NCBI GenBank assembly: GCA_041287495.1
Contig: JBEULE010000040.1
Location: 203,743-267,742, forward strand
Reading direction: 5' to 3'
DNA from: JAOABC01 sp041287495
Lineage (GTDB): Bacteria > Aquificota > Aquificia > Aquificales > Hydrogenothermaceae
Length of the DNA: 64,000 nucleotides
This document shows, piece after piece, positions 17,952 through 26,938 of this stretch (positions are counted from its first letter, which is position 1; every line of letters begins with the position of its first letter). The notes beneath the pieces are model-generated. The model saw nothing but the letters and a program-made list of their open reading frames with translations, did no database searches and was not told where the DNA came from. The position numbers and the translations under genes are program-made.

Positions 17952-18005
17952 AAAAGCTCCTTTAAAAGTTTTTAATCATATCTATTTTATCATTTTTTGA
18001 GAGTT

Positions 18006-18398
18006 TTAAGATATATCAGGTAAAGCTTTTTTAGCTTTAAGCATTTTAAATATCTGGTCGTAAAGTTGAGGTTCCCCTGCTTTAAAAGCAAGTGTATCTA
18101 TTGAGTATTTATCTTTTATAACTACTCCTTTTGCTATAAACTCTGCTATAGACATTCCTTCTCTTCTCTTGTGTTCGTAAGATAAAACTCCTAAAACTCC
18201 TATATCATTTTTGTTTATCTTGTAAATAATATCCATACCTAAAACATTTTTAACTGCAAAGTTAGCTAATACGTGTTCCTCTACTGCTTTTTTTATCTGC
18301 ATCTGTTGTTCTTGAAATATATTCTCAATTTTTTTAATTTCTTCCTGTGGATTTTCTTCAAAGTTATCTTCCGGTTTAAACTTAATAATCTTTGTCAT
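18006..18398 (-). CDS. Hypothetical soluble protein (130 residues)
   Basis: I do not recognise the family. No signal peptide or membrane helix is visible. The first 45 residues are strongly charged and likely helical or coiled coil (ENPQEEIKKIENIFQEQQMQIKK); the rest looks globular with alternating hydrophobics (NDIGVLGVLSYEHKRREGMS). There is one AGGAGG ribosome-binding site correctly spaced before ATG at 18398, so translation is likely. It lies between the MFS transporter gene (13 nt upstream) and the small membrane protein, probably in the same transcript. Confidence 0.65.
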   Translation of the reverse strand: MTKIIKFKPEDNFEENPQEEIKKIENIFQEQQMQIKKAVEEHVLANFAVKNVLGMDIIYKINKNDIGVLGVLSYEHKRREGMSIAEFIAKGVVIKDKYSIDTLAFKAGEPQLYDQIFKMLKAKKALPDIS

Positions 18399-18411
18399 TT
18401 TACCTCCTACT

Positions 18412-19674
18412 TTACAACCTGTTTTTATAACTTTCTTTTACAAAGAAAGTCGTTATGAAAACAATAAATGCAACAATAGACAGATATACAGAAGGAGATA
18501 TTAGATTTCCGGTAGATTTTAGCAGATAAGTTGCTAAAATCGGAACAGTACCTCCGAAAATACCAAGGGAGATGTTATATCCTACGGAAAAGGCAGTATT
18601 TCTAACATCAGAAGGAAAGTTTTCTATTAAAACTGTCGGAAGTATACTCATAAAGAGAGATGATATAAATGCAAAAGCTAAGTGAGACATTATAATTACA
18701 TTTATGTTACCTGACTTTATCAAGTAAAATAAAACCGGAGATAAAACTGTATAGAGAAACGTTGAGATGTAAAGTAAAGGTTTTCTCCCTACTTTATCTG
18801 AAAGTGAAGCCATAACGGGAATTAGTACTGCTAAAACAAACATGGCAAATGTGTTTATAAATAGAGCTGTTGACATAGGAATATTTATGAATTTTGAGTA
18901 AAAGGTTGGCATATATACAAACAGAAGGAAAAAAGCAACACCTTGAAGTGAGCTGAATATAACAGCTATCAAAAGTTCTCTGTAATGTTCTTTAACGGTC
19001 TTAAAAAGTGGATTATGGTTTTGTTCATTTTGTTGTATCTGTAAGAATATTGGAGTTTCTTCTGTTTTTCTACGGATATACAGCCCCACAAATGCAAGAA
19101 CTATACCGAAAAGAAAACCAATTCTCCACCCCCAATCTAAAAGAGATTCCTTTGGTATAGTAAATGTTAAAACTGCCCCCATAAGAGACCCAAACATTAT
19201 CCCTATAACTGCACCAAGGAGGTTGATACTTCCGAAGAAGCCTCTTTTATCTTGTGGAGCATGCTCTACAACGAAAGATACTGATGTTGTATATTCACCT
19301 CCAGTGGAAAGCCCTTGGAGAATCCTTAGAATAATGAGTAATACAGGAGCAAGAATACCTATCTGCTGATATGTAGGAAGTAATCCTATTAAAAATGTAG
19401 GAAAAGCCATAAGCATTATAGAAATAATTAGAGCTTTTTTTCTGCCATATTTATCACCTATATAACCAAACATAATAGACCCTAAGGGCCTAAATATAAA
19501 TCCTACTGCAAAAGCTCCGGAAGATGCCAAAAGTGAAGCAATTGGGTCTTCTGAAGGAAAGAAAACCTGTGCAAGTATAGCTGCTAAATATCCGTAAAGT
19601 GTAAAATCATACCATTCCAGAATGTTTCCAACCATTCCAGAAAAAGCTATCTTGAAGTAAGGATCTCTCTGCAA
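18412..19674 (-). CDS. MFS transporter, metabolite:H+ symporter (ProP/KgtP-like)
   Basis: Twelve-helix major facilitator of the MHS family, which imports osmolytes, dicarboxylates or similar solutes with protons. The diagnostic N-terminal GNILEWYDFTLYGYLA, the loop 2-3 signature GYIGDKYGRKKAL, RILQGLSTGGEY and SDKVGRKPLL are all present. The frame is open to 19686, but TTG at 19674 lies 5 nt after GGAGG and gives a start QRDPYFK. The substrate cannot be read from sequence. It is upstream of the two orphan small proteins. Confidence 0.9.
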   Translation of the reverse strand: MQRDPYFKIAFSGMVGNILEWYDFTLYGYLAAILAQVFFPSEDPIASLLASSGAFAVGFIFRPLGSIMFGYIGDKYGRKKALIISIMLMAFPTFLIGLLPTYQQIGILAPVLLIILRILQGLSTGGEYTTSVSFVVEHAPQDKRGFFGSINLLGAVIGIMFGSLMGAVLTFTIPKESLLDWGWRIGFLFGIVLAFVGLYIRRKTEETPIFLQIQQNEQNHNPLFKTVKEHYRELLIAVIFSSLQGVAFFLLFVYMPTFYSKFINIPMSTALFINTFAMFVLAVLIPVMASLSDKVGRKPLLYISTFLYTVLSPVLFYLIKSGNINVIIMSHLAFAFISSLFMSILPTVLIENFPSDVRNTAFSVGYNISLGIFGGTVPILATYLLKSTGNLISPSVYLSIVAFIVFITTFFVKESYKNRL

Positions 19675-19715
19675 AAACACCTCCAAAGTTTTTAAATAAT
19701 AAAATCATTATAGCA

Positions 19716-20567
19716 TTAGAATGTTAAGAGAGAGGATATTTTTTCGAGTTCTCCGGTCATTATAAGTATTCCTATTAAAATCAGTAATATTCCACCTACA
19801 ATTTCAATAACAACAAAGTATTTTCTTATAAAATTGAAAAATTTAAAAAACATATTTATAGCTGCTGCTGTTATTATAAACGGTATTCCAAGACCAAGTG
19901 AAAAAGCAAATAATAGCATTGTTCCCTGCATTACAGTTTCCTGTTGTGAAGCCATCAGAAGAATGGCACCTAAAATAGGACCTATACATGGAGTCCATCC
20001 AAAAGCAAAGGCTATACCTACCAAAAACGCACCAACTATACCCGGTGGTTTCTTTTGGAGTTCCGTAGTTTTCTGTATATATAACAGTTTATAAAACCCA
20101 GAAAAGTAGAATATATCCACTGCTACCGCCAAAATGAATAAGAAAAACATATTTCCAAAAAATTCTTTACTGCTTAAAATCTCATATCCATAAAGTATAA
20201 CTGTTAAACCTGTAAATCCTAATAAAACTTTCTTTGCATAGTTAGATTGAAGTATCCCTGTAAAGTGAATACCTAAGATTATAACTACTATAGCTGCAAT
20301 CTTTGATATTATCCATTTGTATTCCTGTAAAAATGACCCAACTGCTGTAGATGCAGCACCCATGAGAGTAAAAACTATAGAAAAACCTATAACAAAAGAA
20401 ACTGCAGAAGCAACAACCTTCCAATCTATACCCTTAGATTCCTGTGTGGAACCTAAAGATATACCTGATATGTAAGCTATATATCCCGGAATTATAGGAA
20501 GGACACATGGAGATAAGAATCCTAATACTCCTGCAAAAAATGCCGCTAACAAACTTACATTTTCCAT
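19716..20567 (-). CDS. ccdA: CcdA/DsbD-type thiol-disulfide membrane transporter
   Basis: Carries reducing equivalents from cytoplasmic thioredoxin across the membrane, typically for cytochrome c maturation. It has about seven to eight membrane segments. The two redox cysteines are in GFLSPCVLPIIPGY near the N-terminus and GWTPCIGPILG around residue 195, the standard DsbD-family pair. It begins one base inside the stop of the TlpA-like gene, so the two form a coupled unit. The multiheme cytochromes at 0.9 and 22.6 kb give it an obvious need. Confidence 0.93.
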   Translation of the reverse strand: MENVSLLAAFFAGVLGFLSPCVLPIIPGYIAYISGISLGSTQESKGIDWKVVASAVSFVIGFSIVFTLMGAASTAVGSFLQEYKWIISKIAAIVVIILGIHFTGILQSNYAKKVLLGFTGLTVILYGYEILSSKEFFGNMFFLFILAVAVDIFYFSGFYKLLYIQKTTELQKKPPGIVGAFLVGIAFAFGWTPCIGPILGAILLMASQQETVMQGTMLLFAFSLGLGIPFIITAAAINMFFKFFNFIRKYFVVIEIVGGILLILIGILIMTGELEKISSLLTF

Positions 20568-21040
20568 TATATTTCTCCCAATGCTTTTTTTATAGCTTGT
20601 TCAAATCTTTCAACTGGTTGAGGTCCTATAAATATCTTTACCAAACTATTATTTTTACCTATCACATAAGTTATAGGTGTTCCTATTATTCTATATTTTT
20701 CCATAACTTCGCTATTTCCAAATAAAACTGGCATATCAAATTTCCAATCATTTTTTATAGATGCTATCTGTTTTGGATTGTCTGAATCTATCACAATAGC
20801 ATAAAACTTAATCTTATCTTTATACTTTGGATAAATTGTTTTACTTATCTCAGGAAGCTCTCTCTTACATGAATGACAAGTAGTAGCCCAGAATGTTATA
20901 AAAACAACATCGTTTTTCAAATCTGAGAGTTTTACTACCTTTCCTGTCTCATCTTTGAGACTAAAATCTGGAGCCTTAATCTCTCCATAACTTTTGATAG
21001 CAATAAGTAAGATAAATATAAAACTGAAGAGCTTTCTCAT
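20567..21040 (-). CDS. TlpA/ResA-like thioredoxin-fold protein
   Basis: Exported thiol-disulfide oxidoreductase, likely partner of the downstream CcdA. The open frame reaches 21235, but ATG at 21040 follows a strong GGGAGG and gives a signal peptide (MRKLFSFIFILLIAIKSYG), so that is the start; the mature part begins EIKAPDFSLKDETG. The active site is TFWATTCHSCKREL, a CxxC where ResA has CEPC. GTPITYVIG provides the cis-Pro loop. At 157 residues it matches ResA/TlpA. It probably keeps apocytochrome cysteines reduced for heme attachment. Confidence 0.92.
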   Translation of the reverse strand: MRKLFSFIFILLIAIKSYGEIKAPDFSLKDETGKVVKLSDLKNDVVFITFWATTCHSCKRELPEISKTIYPKYKDKIKFYAIVIDSDNPKQIASIKNDWKFDMPVLFGNSEVMEKYRIIGTPITYVIGKNNSLVKIFIGPQPVERFEQAIKKALGEI

Positions 21041-21115
21041 AGTAAAACCTCCCAAATTAGATTGTAATATAATAATACACCAAAGTACAAATTTTGTTAT
21101 GAGGAAAAACTTATA

Positions 21116-21967
21116 ATGGAAAAAAACTTTTTTGTAAAATCCCATGGACTTGGAAATGATTACATAGTAGTAGATTCCGAGAGTATAACATTTGATATAA
21201 CACCAGAGTTTGTTAAAAAGATATGTGATGTCCATTATGGAATAGGTAGTGATGGACTTTTGGTTAAATATCCTTCAGAGAAAGCAGATTTTAAATTGAG
21301 GATATTTAATCCTGATGGTTCAGAAGCAGAAAAAAGTGGAAATGGATTGAGGATATTTTGCAAATTCCTTTACGACTATGGTTATACAAAAAACAAGGAA
21401 TTTACCGTTGAGACAAAAGGTGGTATAGTAAAGGCAAAGATAGAAAAAGAGGAAAACTCAAAAGCAAAAGTGATAACTGTTGATATGGGAAAGGCAACAT
21501 TTAAATCTTCAGAAATTCCGGTAAATATAGAAGTGGAAGAATGTTTAGATATAGATTTAAAGGTAGAAGACAAAACTTTTAAAGTTAACTGTGTTTCTGT
21601 TGGTAATCCTCACTGTGTTGTGATCGTTGATGAGTTAAAGGAAGAAGATATTAAAAAGTATGGGAAGATGATAGAAAATCATCCTATCTTTCCAAACAGG
21701 ACAAATGTTCAATTTGCAAAACCTATATCAAGAGATGAGGTCCAGATACTTATTTGGGAAAGGGGGGCAGGTTATACATTGGCTTCTGGAAGCTCTTCCT
21801 GTGCAGTTGCTTCTGTTATGGTGAAAAAGGGATTTACAGATAGAAAAGTCAAAGTAAAAATGCCAGGAGGAGAACTTCTTATAGAACTGGATGAAGATTT
21901 CAACATAAAAATGACCGGAGAAGTTCAAGAGATATGTAAAGGTGTCTTAAGTGATGAGTTTAAATAA
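21116..21967 (+). CDS. dapF: DapF-like epimerase with both catalytic cysteines replaced by serine
   Basis: By overall sequence this is diaminopimelate epimerase: HGLGNDYIVVDS at the start, FNPDGSEAE, VGNPHCVV, NRTNVQFA and WERGAGYT are all family positions. Length (283 residues) is normal. The two catalytic cysteines are missing: CGNG is SGNG (Ser74), and the second ACGTGACA-type loop reads ASGSSSCA (Ser224). The neighbouring Cys229 is retained. It may be an active Ser/Ser variant, a dehydratase-like or other racemase paralogue, or an inactive one, with a true DapF elsewhere. The start is ATG at 21116 with a nearby GAGG. Confidence 0.8.
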   Translation: MEKNFFVKSHGLGNDYIVVDSESITFDITPEFVKKICDVHYGIGSDGLLVKYPSEKADFKLRIFNPDGSEAEKSGNGLRIFCKFLYDYGYTKNKEFTVETKGGIVKAKIEKEENSKAKVITVDMGKATFKSSEIPVNIEVEECLDIDLKVEDKTFKVNCVSVGNPHCVVIVDELKEEDIKKYGKMIENHPIFPNRTNVQFAKPISRDEVQILIWERGAGYTLASGSSSCAVASVMVKKGFTDRKVKVKMPGGELLIELDEDFNIKMTGEVQEICKGVLSDEFK

Positions 21968-22499
21968 GAGGATATTTATAGGAACATTCCTAACTGTGGA
22001 TATAGAGAAACATCTTACTCAGATAAAGAAAGATTTTGGTGGAGTTATATCCGGAAGATGGGTTAAAAAAGAAAATCTCCACCTAACATTTAAATTTATA
22101 GGAGATATTCCGGTAGAAAGGATAAATGATATAAAAGAAATCTTGTCTGACATAATAAATGTAGATATAGATACAGAGATATATTTAAATGGCTTGGGAA
22201 TTTTTCCGAATATTAATCAACCTAAAATCCTTTATTTGACAGTTAAGCCAACAGAAGGACTTTTAGATATAAAAAAAGAGATTGAGAATAGACTTTATAG
22301 ATTAGGATTCAAAAAGGATATGAAAACATTTACACCTCATATAACTATAAACAGAATAAAAGATGCAAAAATTTCACAGCTTACAGAGAAACTTCAAAAA
22401 TATGAAAACAAAAGTTTTGGTAGTCAGAGAAAAATACAGATTAACATAATTGAGAGTGTTTTAAAAACAGATGGTGCACAGTATAAACCTATAATATAA
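21954..22499 (+). CDS. thpR: RNA 2',3'-cyclic phosphodiesterase (2'-5' RNA ligase family)
   Basis: 2H phosphoesterase that opens 2',3'-cyclic phosphates on RNA; the family was first named for 2'-5' ligation. The two HxT motifs are present as NLHLTFKFIG and FTPHITINR, about 85 residues apart, each contributing a catalytic His. At 181 residues it has normal length. GTG at 21951 is directly followed by ATG at 21954, both overlapping the dapF 3' end; ATG is taken here. The link to dapF appears to be only operon packing. Confidence 0.9.
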   Translation: MSLNKRIFIGTFLTVDIEKHLTQIKKDFGGVISGRWVKKENLHLTFKFIGDIPVERINDIKEILSDIINVDIDTEIYLNGLGIFPNINQPKILYLTVKPTEGLLDIKKEIENRLYRLGFKKDMKTFTPHITINRIKDAKISQLTEKLQKYENKSFGSQRKIQINIIESVLKTDGAQYKPII

Positions 22500-22503
22500 A
22501 ACA

Positions 22504-22532
22504 TTGCATAACTTGAAGAAAGACACTAAAAT
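22504..22532 (+). promoter_or_regulatory. Candidate sigma-70 promoter for triheme cytochrome gene
   Basis: TTGCAT at 22504-22509 and TAAAAT at 22527-22532 are separated by 17 nt. The -10 matches consensus at five of six positions, the -35 at only three. It is placed in the 66-nt gap upstream of the cytochrome gene. Confidence 0.4.
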
Positions 22533-22565
22533 TATCCAAAATTCTTTATTGTGGAGGTAAGTGTA

Positions 22566-23390
22566 ATGAGAAGGTTAAAGATTTTGGTAACTGTTTTAGC
22601 AGTTTTTTCTATATCTTCTAAAGGAGAGACGATAAAACTTGAAACACCACCTAAAGATGTAGGTAAATACTATCCTCCAAACTCGAAAAAATTTGAGTTT
22701 TTAAACTCTATGTATACTATGTCAACTGCTTTTACTGGAATGTTTACAGATATTCAGGAAAATGATTGGAAAAATGCGGAAAAATGGGCAAAGATTTTAA
22801 GAGATAACTATCTGAATATAGGAAAGATGGTTCCGGAATTTGATAAAGGATTAAAGAAAGATGAAATAGAAGCTCTTGTAAAAGCTGTTGAAAATAGAGA
22901 TACTAATAAGATAAAAACATATGCAGATATAGTTGGAAAATCTTGTGCCCAGTGTCATCAAAAATATAAAATTACAACAAAAATTATGTATCACTATCCT
23001 TCTTTCAGTGTGATAAACATAGAGGACCCTGTAACTAAAACATCTATGGAATTTGAAGATTATATGAAAAAAATGACAGACTCAATGAAAAAGATAAGAA
23101 TATACCTTGAAGATGGTAAACCTGATAAAGCTCAGATAGAAGGAAATAACTTTATAAAGAGATTCAAAGCCGTAGCAGAGAGTTGTTCAGAATGTCATAA
23201 TAATAAACTTTCCGAAGAAATCTACTATGGAAAAGATATAGAGGAAAAAATACAGGCTTTATCAAAAGCATTACAGCTAAAAAATAGGGAAGAGGTATAT
23301 AAAAATCTAAGCTACATATCAGCTAATAACTGTTCTAAATGTCATAATACTCACCAAACTATAGCGGAGCTAAAAAATTTGATGAAATAA
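22566..23390 (+). CDS. Exported triheme c-type cytochrome
   Basis: Periplasmic multiheme cytochrome. A signal peptide (MRRLKILVTVLAVFSISSKG) precedes the mature protein. Three CxxCH sites are visible at residues 127 (CAQCH), 207 (CSECH) and 256 (CSKCH), embedded in helical segments, which resembles tandem cytochrome c'-like or small class helical heme domains. The frame is open from 22551, but ATG at 22566 follows GGAGG with 8-nt spacing and begins the signal peptide, so it is chosen. No partner is adjacent; CcdA and TlpA on the opposite strand nearby could serve its maturation. Confidence 0.85.
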   Translation: MRRLKILVTVLAVFSISSKGETIKLETPPKDVGKYYPPNSKKFEFLNSMYTMSTAFTGMFTDIQENDWKNAEKWAKILRDNYLNIGKMVPEFDKGLKKDEIEALVKAVENRDTNKIKTYADIVGKSCAQCHQKYKITTKIMYHYPSFSVINIEDPVTKTSMEFEDYMKKMTDSMKKIRIYLEDGKPDKAQIEGNNFIKRFKAVAESCSECHNNKLSEEIYYGKDIEEKIQALSKALQLKNREEVYKNLSYISANNCSKCHNTHQTIAELKNLMK

Positions 23391-23431
23391 AGTATGTTAA
23401 AATGTTATTTTAGAACTTTAAGAGGTGGAGA

Positions 23432-24637
23432 GTGAAAACCTTTACCTTCTTTGAGAAAGACCCTATTTCATATATAGAGAAGTTAAAAGATATCTTAAAT
23501 GATATATCTCCAGATTTATTTGTTTTGTTCTTACCATCTTATATTTATTCCCATAGAGTATTCTTCCAACTTTTAAAAGACACTTTGAAAAATACATTCT
23601 ATATTTCTCTTTCCTCTATCGGTGTAATGGAAGGTAAGAAGATAGGTTATGATTATTTTGGCGGTTTTGCTATCAAATTTGAGAAGAGTGGTAGTTTTGA
23701 AATTTACACAGTAAAAGATTTTTCAGCTTTAGATATAAATTATCTCAAAGAAGATATCCTGAAATTTTTGAAAGAGGGTCCTTACACATACCTTTTGTTT
23801 TCTACAGCCCAGCATAATCAGATTAATAAACTTCTAAACAGTATATTTAAATCTGATAACTACCCTAAGGTTAGAATCTATGGTGGTATTGCATCCTCTA
23901 ATCTAAGAGATTTTACTACTTACATCTCAGAAAATGATAAAGTGTTTGAAGATGGAATCATATTGGTAAAGCTGAATAATATAATTTCTTACAACACTTT
24001 GTCGTTTGGATTTATACCTGTTGGGACCACTTACAGGATAACAAAAGCTGAGGACAATAAACTCTATGAGATAGATGGAATAAATGTTGAATACTTTCTA
24101 CTTAACTTACTTTCAGATACAGAGCTAAAACTGAAAGACCTTACTCCAGAAGTTATTTCAGAAGTTTTTTATCAGTTTCCATTACTTTTGATAGATGAAG
24201 ATAGAAAGTATGTTAATTCTATTAGAGTTATTATTGATTTTGATATTAACGAAAGATGTTTAAAATTAGCTGGTCTTTTGAGAGAAGGTTCATTGGTAAA
24301 GTTATCAACTGGAGATAGTGAGGACATACTTAAAGATGTTGAAGTAAGAGCTAAAGAGTTTTACAATATGCTTACTTATTTTGATAGGAAACCTGAACTT
24401 ATTATGAATATAAGTTGTGCTGCCAGAAATTATGTTCTTTTAATGGATAAAAAAGAATCTATAGAACAGGAAATATACAGTGATACTTTAAAAGATTTTA
24501 ATATTGTAGGTTTTTTAACTTTTGGAGAAATAGGTCATGATAGATTTGGTAAACCTGGTGAGTTTTTCAACGAAACTTCAATATTAGTTGGGCTAGAGGA
24601 GTTGGATGGATTACAGGTTAAAGGAAAGAATACTTAA
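23432..24637 (+). CDS. FIST-domain sensory protein
   Basis: A 401-residue protein with FIST_N-like (residues about 20-220, including SSIGVMEGKKIGYDYFGGFAIKF and YGGIASSNLRDF) and FIST_C-like (about 230-395, including MNISCAARNYVLL and GFLTFGEIGHD) regions. FIST domains are thought to bind small ligands such as amino acids. No output domain is fused; the next gene, overlapping by 32 bp, encodes a GGDEF-EAL protein, so together they probably form a two-part signal-input and cyclic-di-GMP-output unit. The start is GTG at 23432 after GGAGA. Confidence 0.85.
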   Translation: MKTFTFFEKDPISYIEKLKDILNDISPDLFVLFLPSYIYSHRVFFQLLKDTLKNTFYISLSSIGVMEGKKIGYDYFGGFAIKFEKSGSFEIYTVKDFSALDINYLKEDILKFLKEGPYTYLLFSTAQHNQINKLLNSIFKSDNYPKVRIYGGIASSNLRDFTTYISENDKVFEDGIILVKLNNIISYNTLSFGFIPVGTTYRITKAEDNKLYEIDGINVEYFLLNLLSDTELKLKDLTPEVISEVFYQFPLLLIDEDRKYVNSIRVIIDFDINERCLKLAGLLREGSLVKLSTGDSEDILKDVEVRAKEFYNMLTYFDRKPELIMNISCAARNYVLLMDKKESIEQEIYSDTLKDFNIVGFLTFGEIGHDRFGKPGEFFNETSILVGLEELDGLQVKGKNT

Positions 24638-25982
24638 GAATATCCTTATAGATATAACAAAAAAATATGATTATATCATCAGAGATTATAAGGCTTGTGA
24701 ATCTGAATATAAAGAGGGTTTTCTGAAAGATTACCTAACTGGATTGCTTAGTAAAAACGAGTTTATGATTCAGCTTGAAAATATTCATAGAAGATGTGAA
24801 CAAGAAGAAGCAGGTTATGGTGTTTTGGTTTTAGACTTAGATGACTTTAAATATATAAACAATTTTTATGGACAGGATATAGGAGATATATTCCTTAAGG
24901 AGATAGCTAATATCATAGTAAAATCAACACCAGATACATCTATCCATAGTAGAATAGAAGGAGATAGATTTGCTGTTGCAGTTTATGGAATAAAAGAAGA
25001 AGAAATTATAAAGATATCTAATGATATAAGGAGAGCAATAGAGGGTTTTAGATTTATTGTTGGAGATAATTTTATAAATTCCACTGCTTCTATAGGTGTA
25101 TCTTATAATAAAGAGTGTAAAAATTTCAATCAGGTTTTTGAGGAAGCTTTAAGTGCACTTGCAGAATCTAAGCAAAAAGGTAAAAATACTGTGACATTTT
25201 ATAATCTCTCCTTACAAATTAAATTTAGGAATCTCATAAATGGCAAAAACCTAATATCGAAAGCTCTATCGGAAGAAAATAGTGTTATTCCTTTTATTCA
25301 ACCTATAGTTGAGGCAAATTCAAAAAGGATTATAGGTGGTGAGCTATTAATGAGATTAAAGATAGATGGAACTGTATACTCTCCCAATTCCTTTTTAGAA
25401 TCTGCAATATACTTTAGATTAATAAATAAACTTGAGACTAAGATGTTATCTTATATAGAAAATATAAATATAAATTTTAGTAATGGTAATTTACTCTTCT
25501 TCCTCAATAAGAGTATAGTTAAAGATGAAGAAGTTGATATGCTGAAACCGGATATGGATATTATAAGTAAAATTGCTAAAGATAAATCTATGAATTTTGT
25601 GATAGAGATTACAGAAAACTCTCTACTTGATAATGCTAACAAGATTATTGAGATGATGATTATTGGAAGAAATTTAAACATAGGGTTTGCTATAGATGAT
25701 TTTGGATCTGGATACACATCTTTGAGATATCTACATGAGCTTGATTTTGATTTTCTAAAGATAGATGGAAATCTTATAAAACAGATGAGCAGTAATCCTA
25801 AAATGGAAGCAATAGTGAAAGGTATAGTTAAGATATCTAAGTTGCTGGGTATAAAAAACATTGCAGAGTATATAGAGACCGAGGAAGATTATAGAAGATG
25901 TGTTAATTTAGGAATTAACTACTGTCAGGGATATTACTTCTATAAACCTATGGAAGTTGAGGAGTTTTTAAAGTTAATATAA
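24606..25982 (+). CDS. GGDEF-EAL protein with degenerate GGDEF site
   Basis: Cyclic-di-GMP turnover protein of 458 residues. The GGDEF domain (about residues 40-195) keeps DYLTGLLSKNEF and LDLDDFKYINNFYG, but the active-site loop reads EGDRF instead of GGDEF, so cyclase activity is doubtful. The EAL domain (about 220-455) has ELLMRL in place of EALLR, EITENSLL, DDFGSGYTSLRYL, FLKIDGNLI and AEYIET, so the metal-binding Glu and Asp residues appear retained. It is probably a phosphodiesterase, with the GGDEF part a regulatory GTP site. It overlaps the FIST gene. Confidence 0.88.
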   Translation: MDYRLKERILKNILIDITKKYDYIIRDYKACESEYKEGFLKDYLTGLLSKNEFMIQLENIHRRCEQEEAGYGVLVLDLDDFKYINNFYGQDIGDIFLKEIANIIVKSTPDTSIHSRIEGDRFAVAVYGIKEEEIIKISNDIRRAIEGFRFIVGDNFINSTASIGVSYNKECKNFNQVFEEALSALAESKQKGKNTVTFYNLSLQIKFRNLINGKNLISKALSEENSVIPFIQPIVEANSKRIIGGELLMRLKIDGTVYSPNSFLESAIYFRLINKLETKMLSYIENININFSNGNLLFFLNKSIVKDEEVDMLKPDMDIISKIAKDKSMNFVIEITENSLLDNANKIIEMMIIGRNLNIGFAIDDFGSGYTSLRYLHELDFDFLKIDGNLIKQMSSNPKMEAIVKGIVKISKLLGIKNIAEYIETEEDYRRCVNLGINYCQGYYFYKPMEVEEFLKLI

Positions 25983-25986
25983 AGAA

Positions 25987-26018
25987 AGAGAGCCTTTAGA
26001 AGACTCTCTCTAATTTTT
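25987..26018. terminator. Weak hairpin with T run between convergent genes
   Basis: GAGAG and CTCTC arms around an 11-nt loop are followed by TAATTTTT on the plus strand, between the GGDEF-EAL and htpX stops. The short stem makes this a weak candidate. Confidence 0.3.
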
Positions 26019-26895
26019 AATATCTCATATTTCTTGCCATTTCTTCTAATCTTCTTATTCTTTCCTCTGTAGGAGGGTGAGTTGAGAAAAGTTTCATTAT
26101 TGTATCAGCTTTCAAAGGGTTAACTATCATCATATGAGCTGTTCCTGGATTTATTTCCTGAGAAGCTATCTCTTGTAAATTAGGGTTATGAGCTATTTCT
26201 TCAAGTTTCCTTAAAGCATTTGCCAAACATAATGGACAACCTGATATTTTAGCTCCGGTTTCATCAGCAATAAATTCTCTTGATCTGGATATAGCCATTT
26301 GTATTAGGGTTGCTGCTAAAGGAGCTACTATAAACAGTATTAATGCACCTATTATATGGACTATAGGATTGTTATTTTCCTCTTTACTTCCTCCAAATAT
26401 GGAAGAGAAATAAGCCATATTAGCAAGCATTGAGATGGCACCACCTATAGTTGCAGCTATAGATGAGATGAGTATATCTCTATTCTTGATATGTCCTAAT
26501 TCATGGGCTAAAACACCTCTTAACTCGTCTCTGTTTAAAATCTGCAGTATTCCGGATGTTACAGCTACAGCTGCATGGTTAGGATCTCTTCCTGTAGCAA
26601 AAGCATTTGGCACATAGATAGGTGCAAGGTATATCTTTGGCTTAGGTATTCCTGCTCTTTCTGCTAAATCTTCAACCATCTGGTGAAGCCATGGAGCTTC
26701 CTCATAAGGAATCTCCCTAGCTCCATACATTGCAAGAGCTACTTTATCAGAGAAAAAGTAAGAGAAGAAGTTCATTGCTAAGGCGACAAAAAATGCTATA
26801 ATCATACCTTGTTTTCCAGCAACTAAATGTCCTATAGCAAGAAACATACCTGTAAGTATACCAAGTAGTAATACAGTTTTTAACTGATTTGCCAT
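26017..26895 (-). CDS. htpX: HtpX membrane metalloprotease (M48)
   Basis: Membrane zinc protease for quality control of misfolded membrane proteins. The zinc site is LAHELGHIKN, with the third ligand Glu in SREFIADETGA. Membrane segments lie at the N-terminus (two) and around the middle (two). The frame is open to 26958, but that extension runs into the dnaK terminator hairpin; ATG at 26895 (MANQLKTVLLLG) follows GGAGG with an 11-nt gap and gives 292 residues, the family length. The C-terminal FSTHPPTEERIRRLEEM is conserved in HtpX. It is downstream of dnaK, a natural stress-response neighbour. Confidence 0.94.
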   Translation of the reverse strand: MANQLKTVLLLGILTGMFLAIGHLVAGKQGMIIAFFVALAMNFFSYFFSDKVALAMYGAREIPYEEAPWLHQMVEDLAERAGIPKPKIYLAPIYVPNAFATGRDPNHAAVAVTSGILQILNRDELRGVLAHELGHIKNRDILISSIAATIGGAISMLANMAYFSSIFGGSKEENNNPIVHIIGALILFIVAPLAATLIQMAISRSREFIADETGAKISGCPLCLANALRKLEEIAHNPNLQEIASQEINPGTAHMMIVNPLKADTIMKLFSTHPPTEERIRRLEEMARNMRY

Positions 26896-26938
26896 ACTAT
26901 GTATGACCTCCGGTAAAAATTTTGGAATAAATATAATG

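Noticed and set aside
21041..21235. N-terminal extension of the TlpA-like gene to 21235
   Set aside because: A strong GGGAGG and a signal peptide start at 21040; the extension runs antisense into dapF and has no resemblance to the family.
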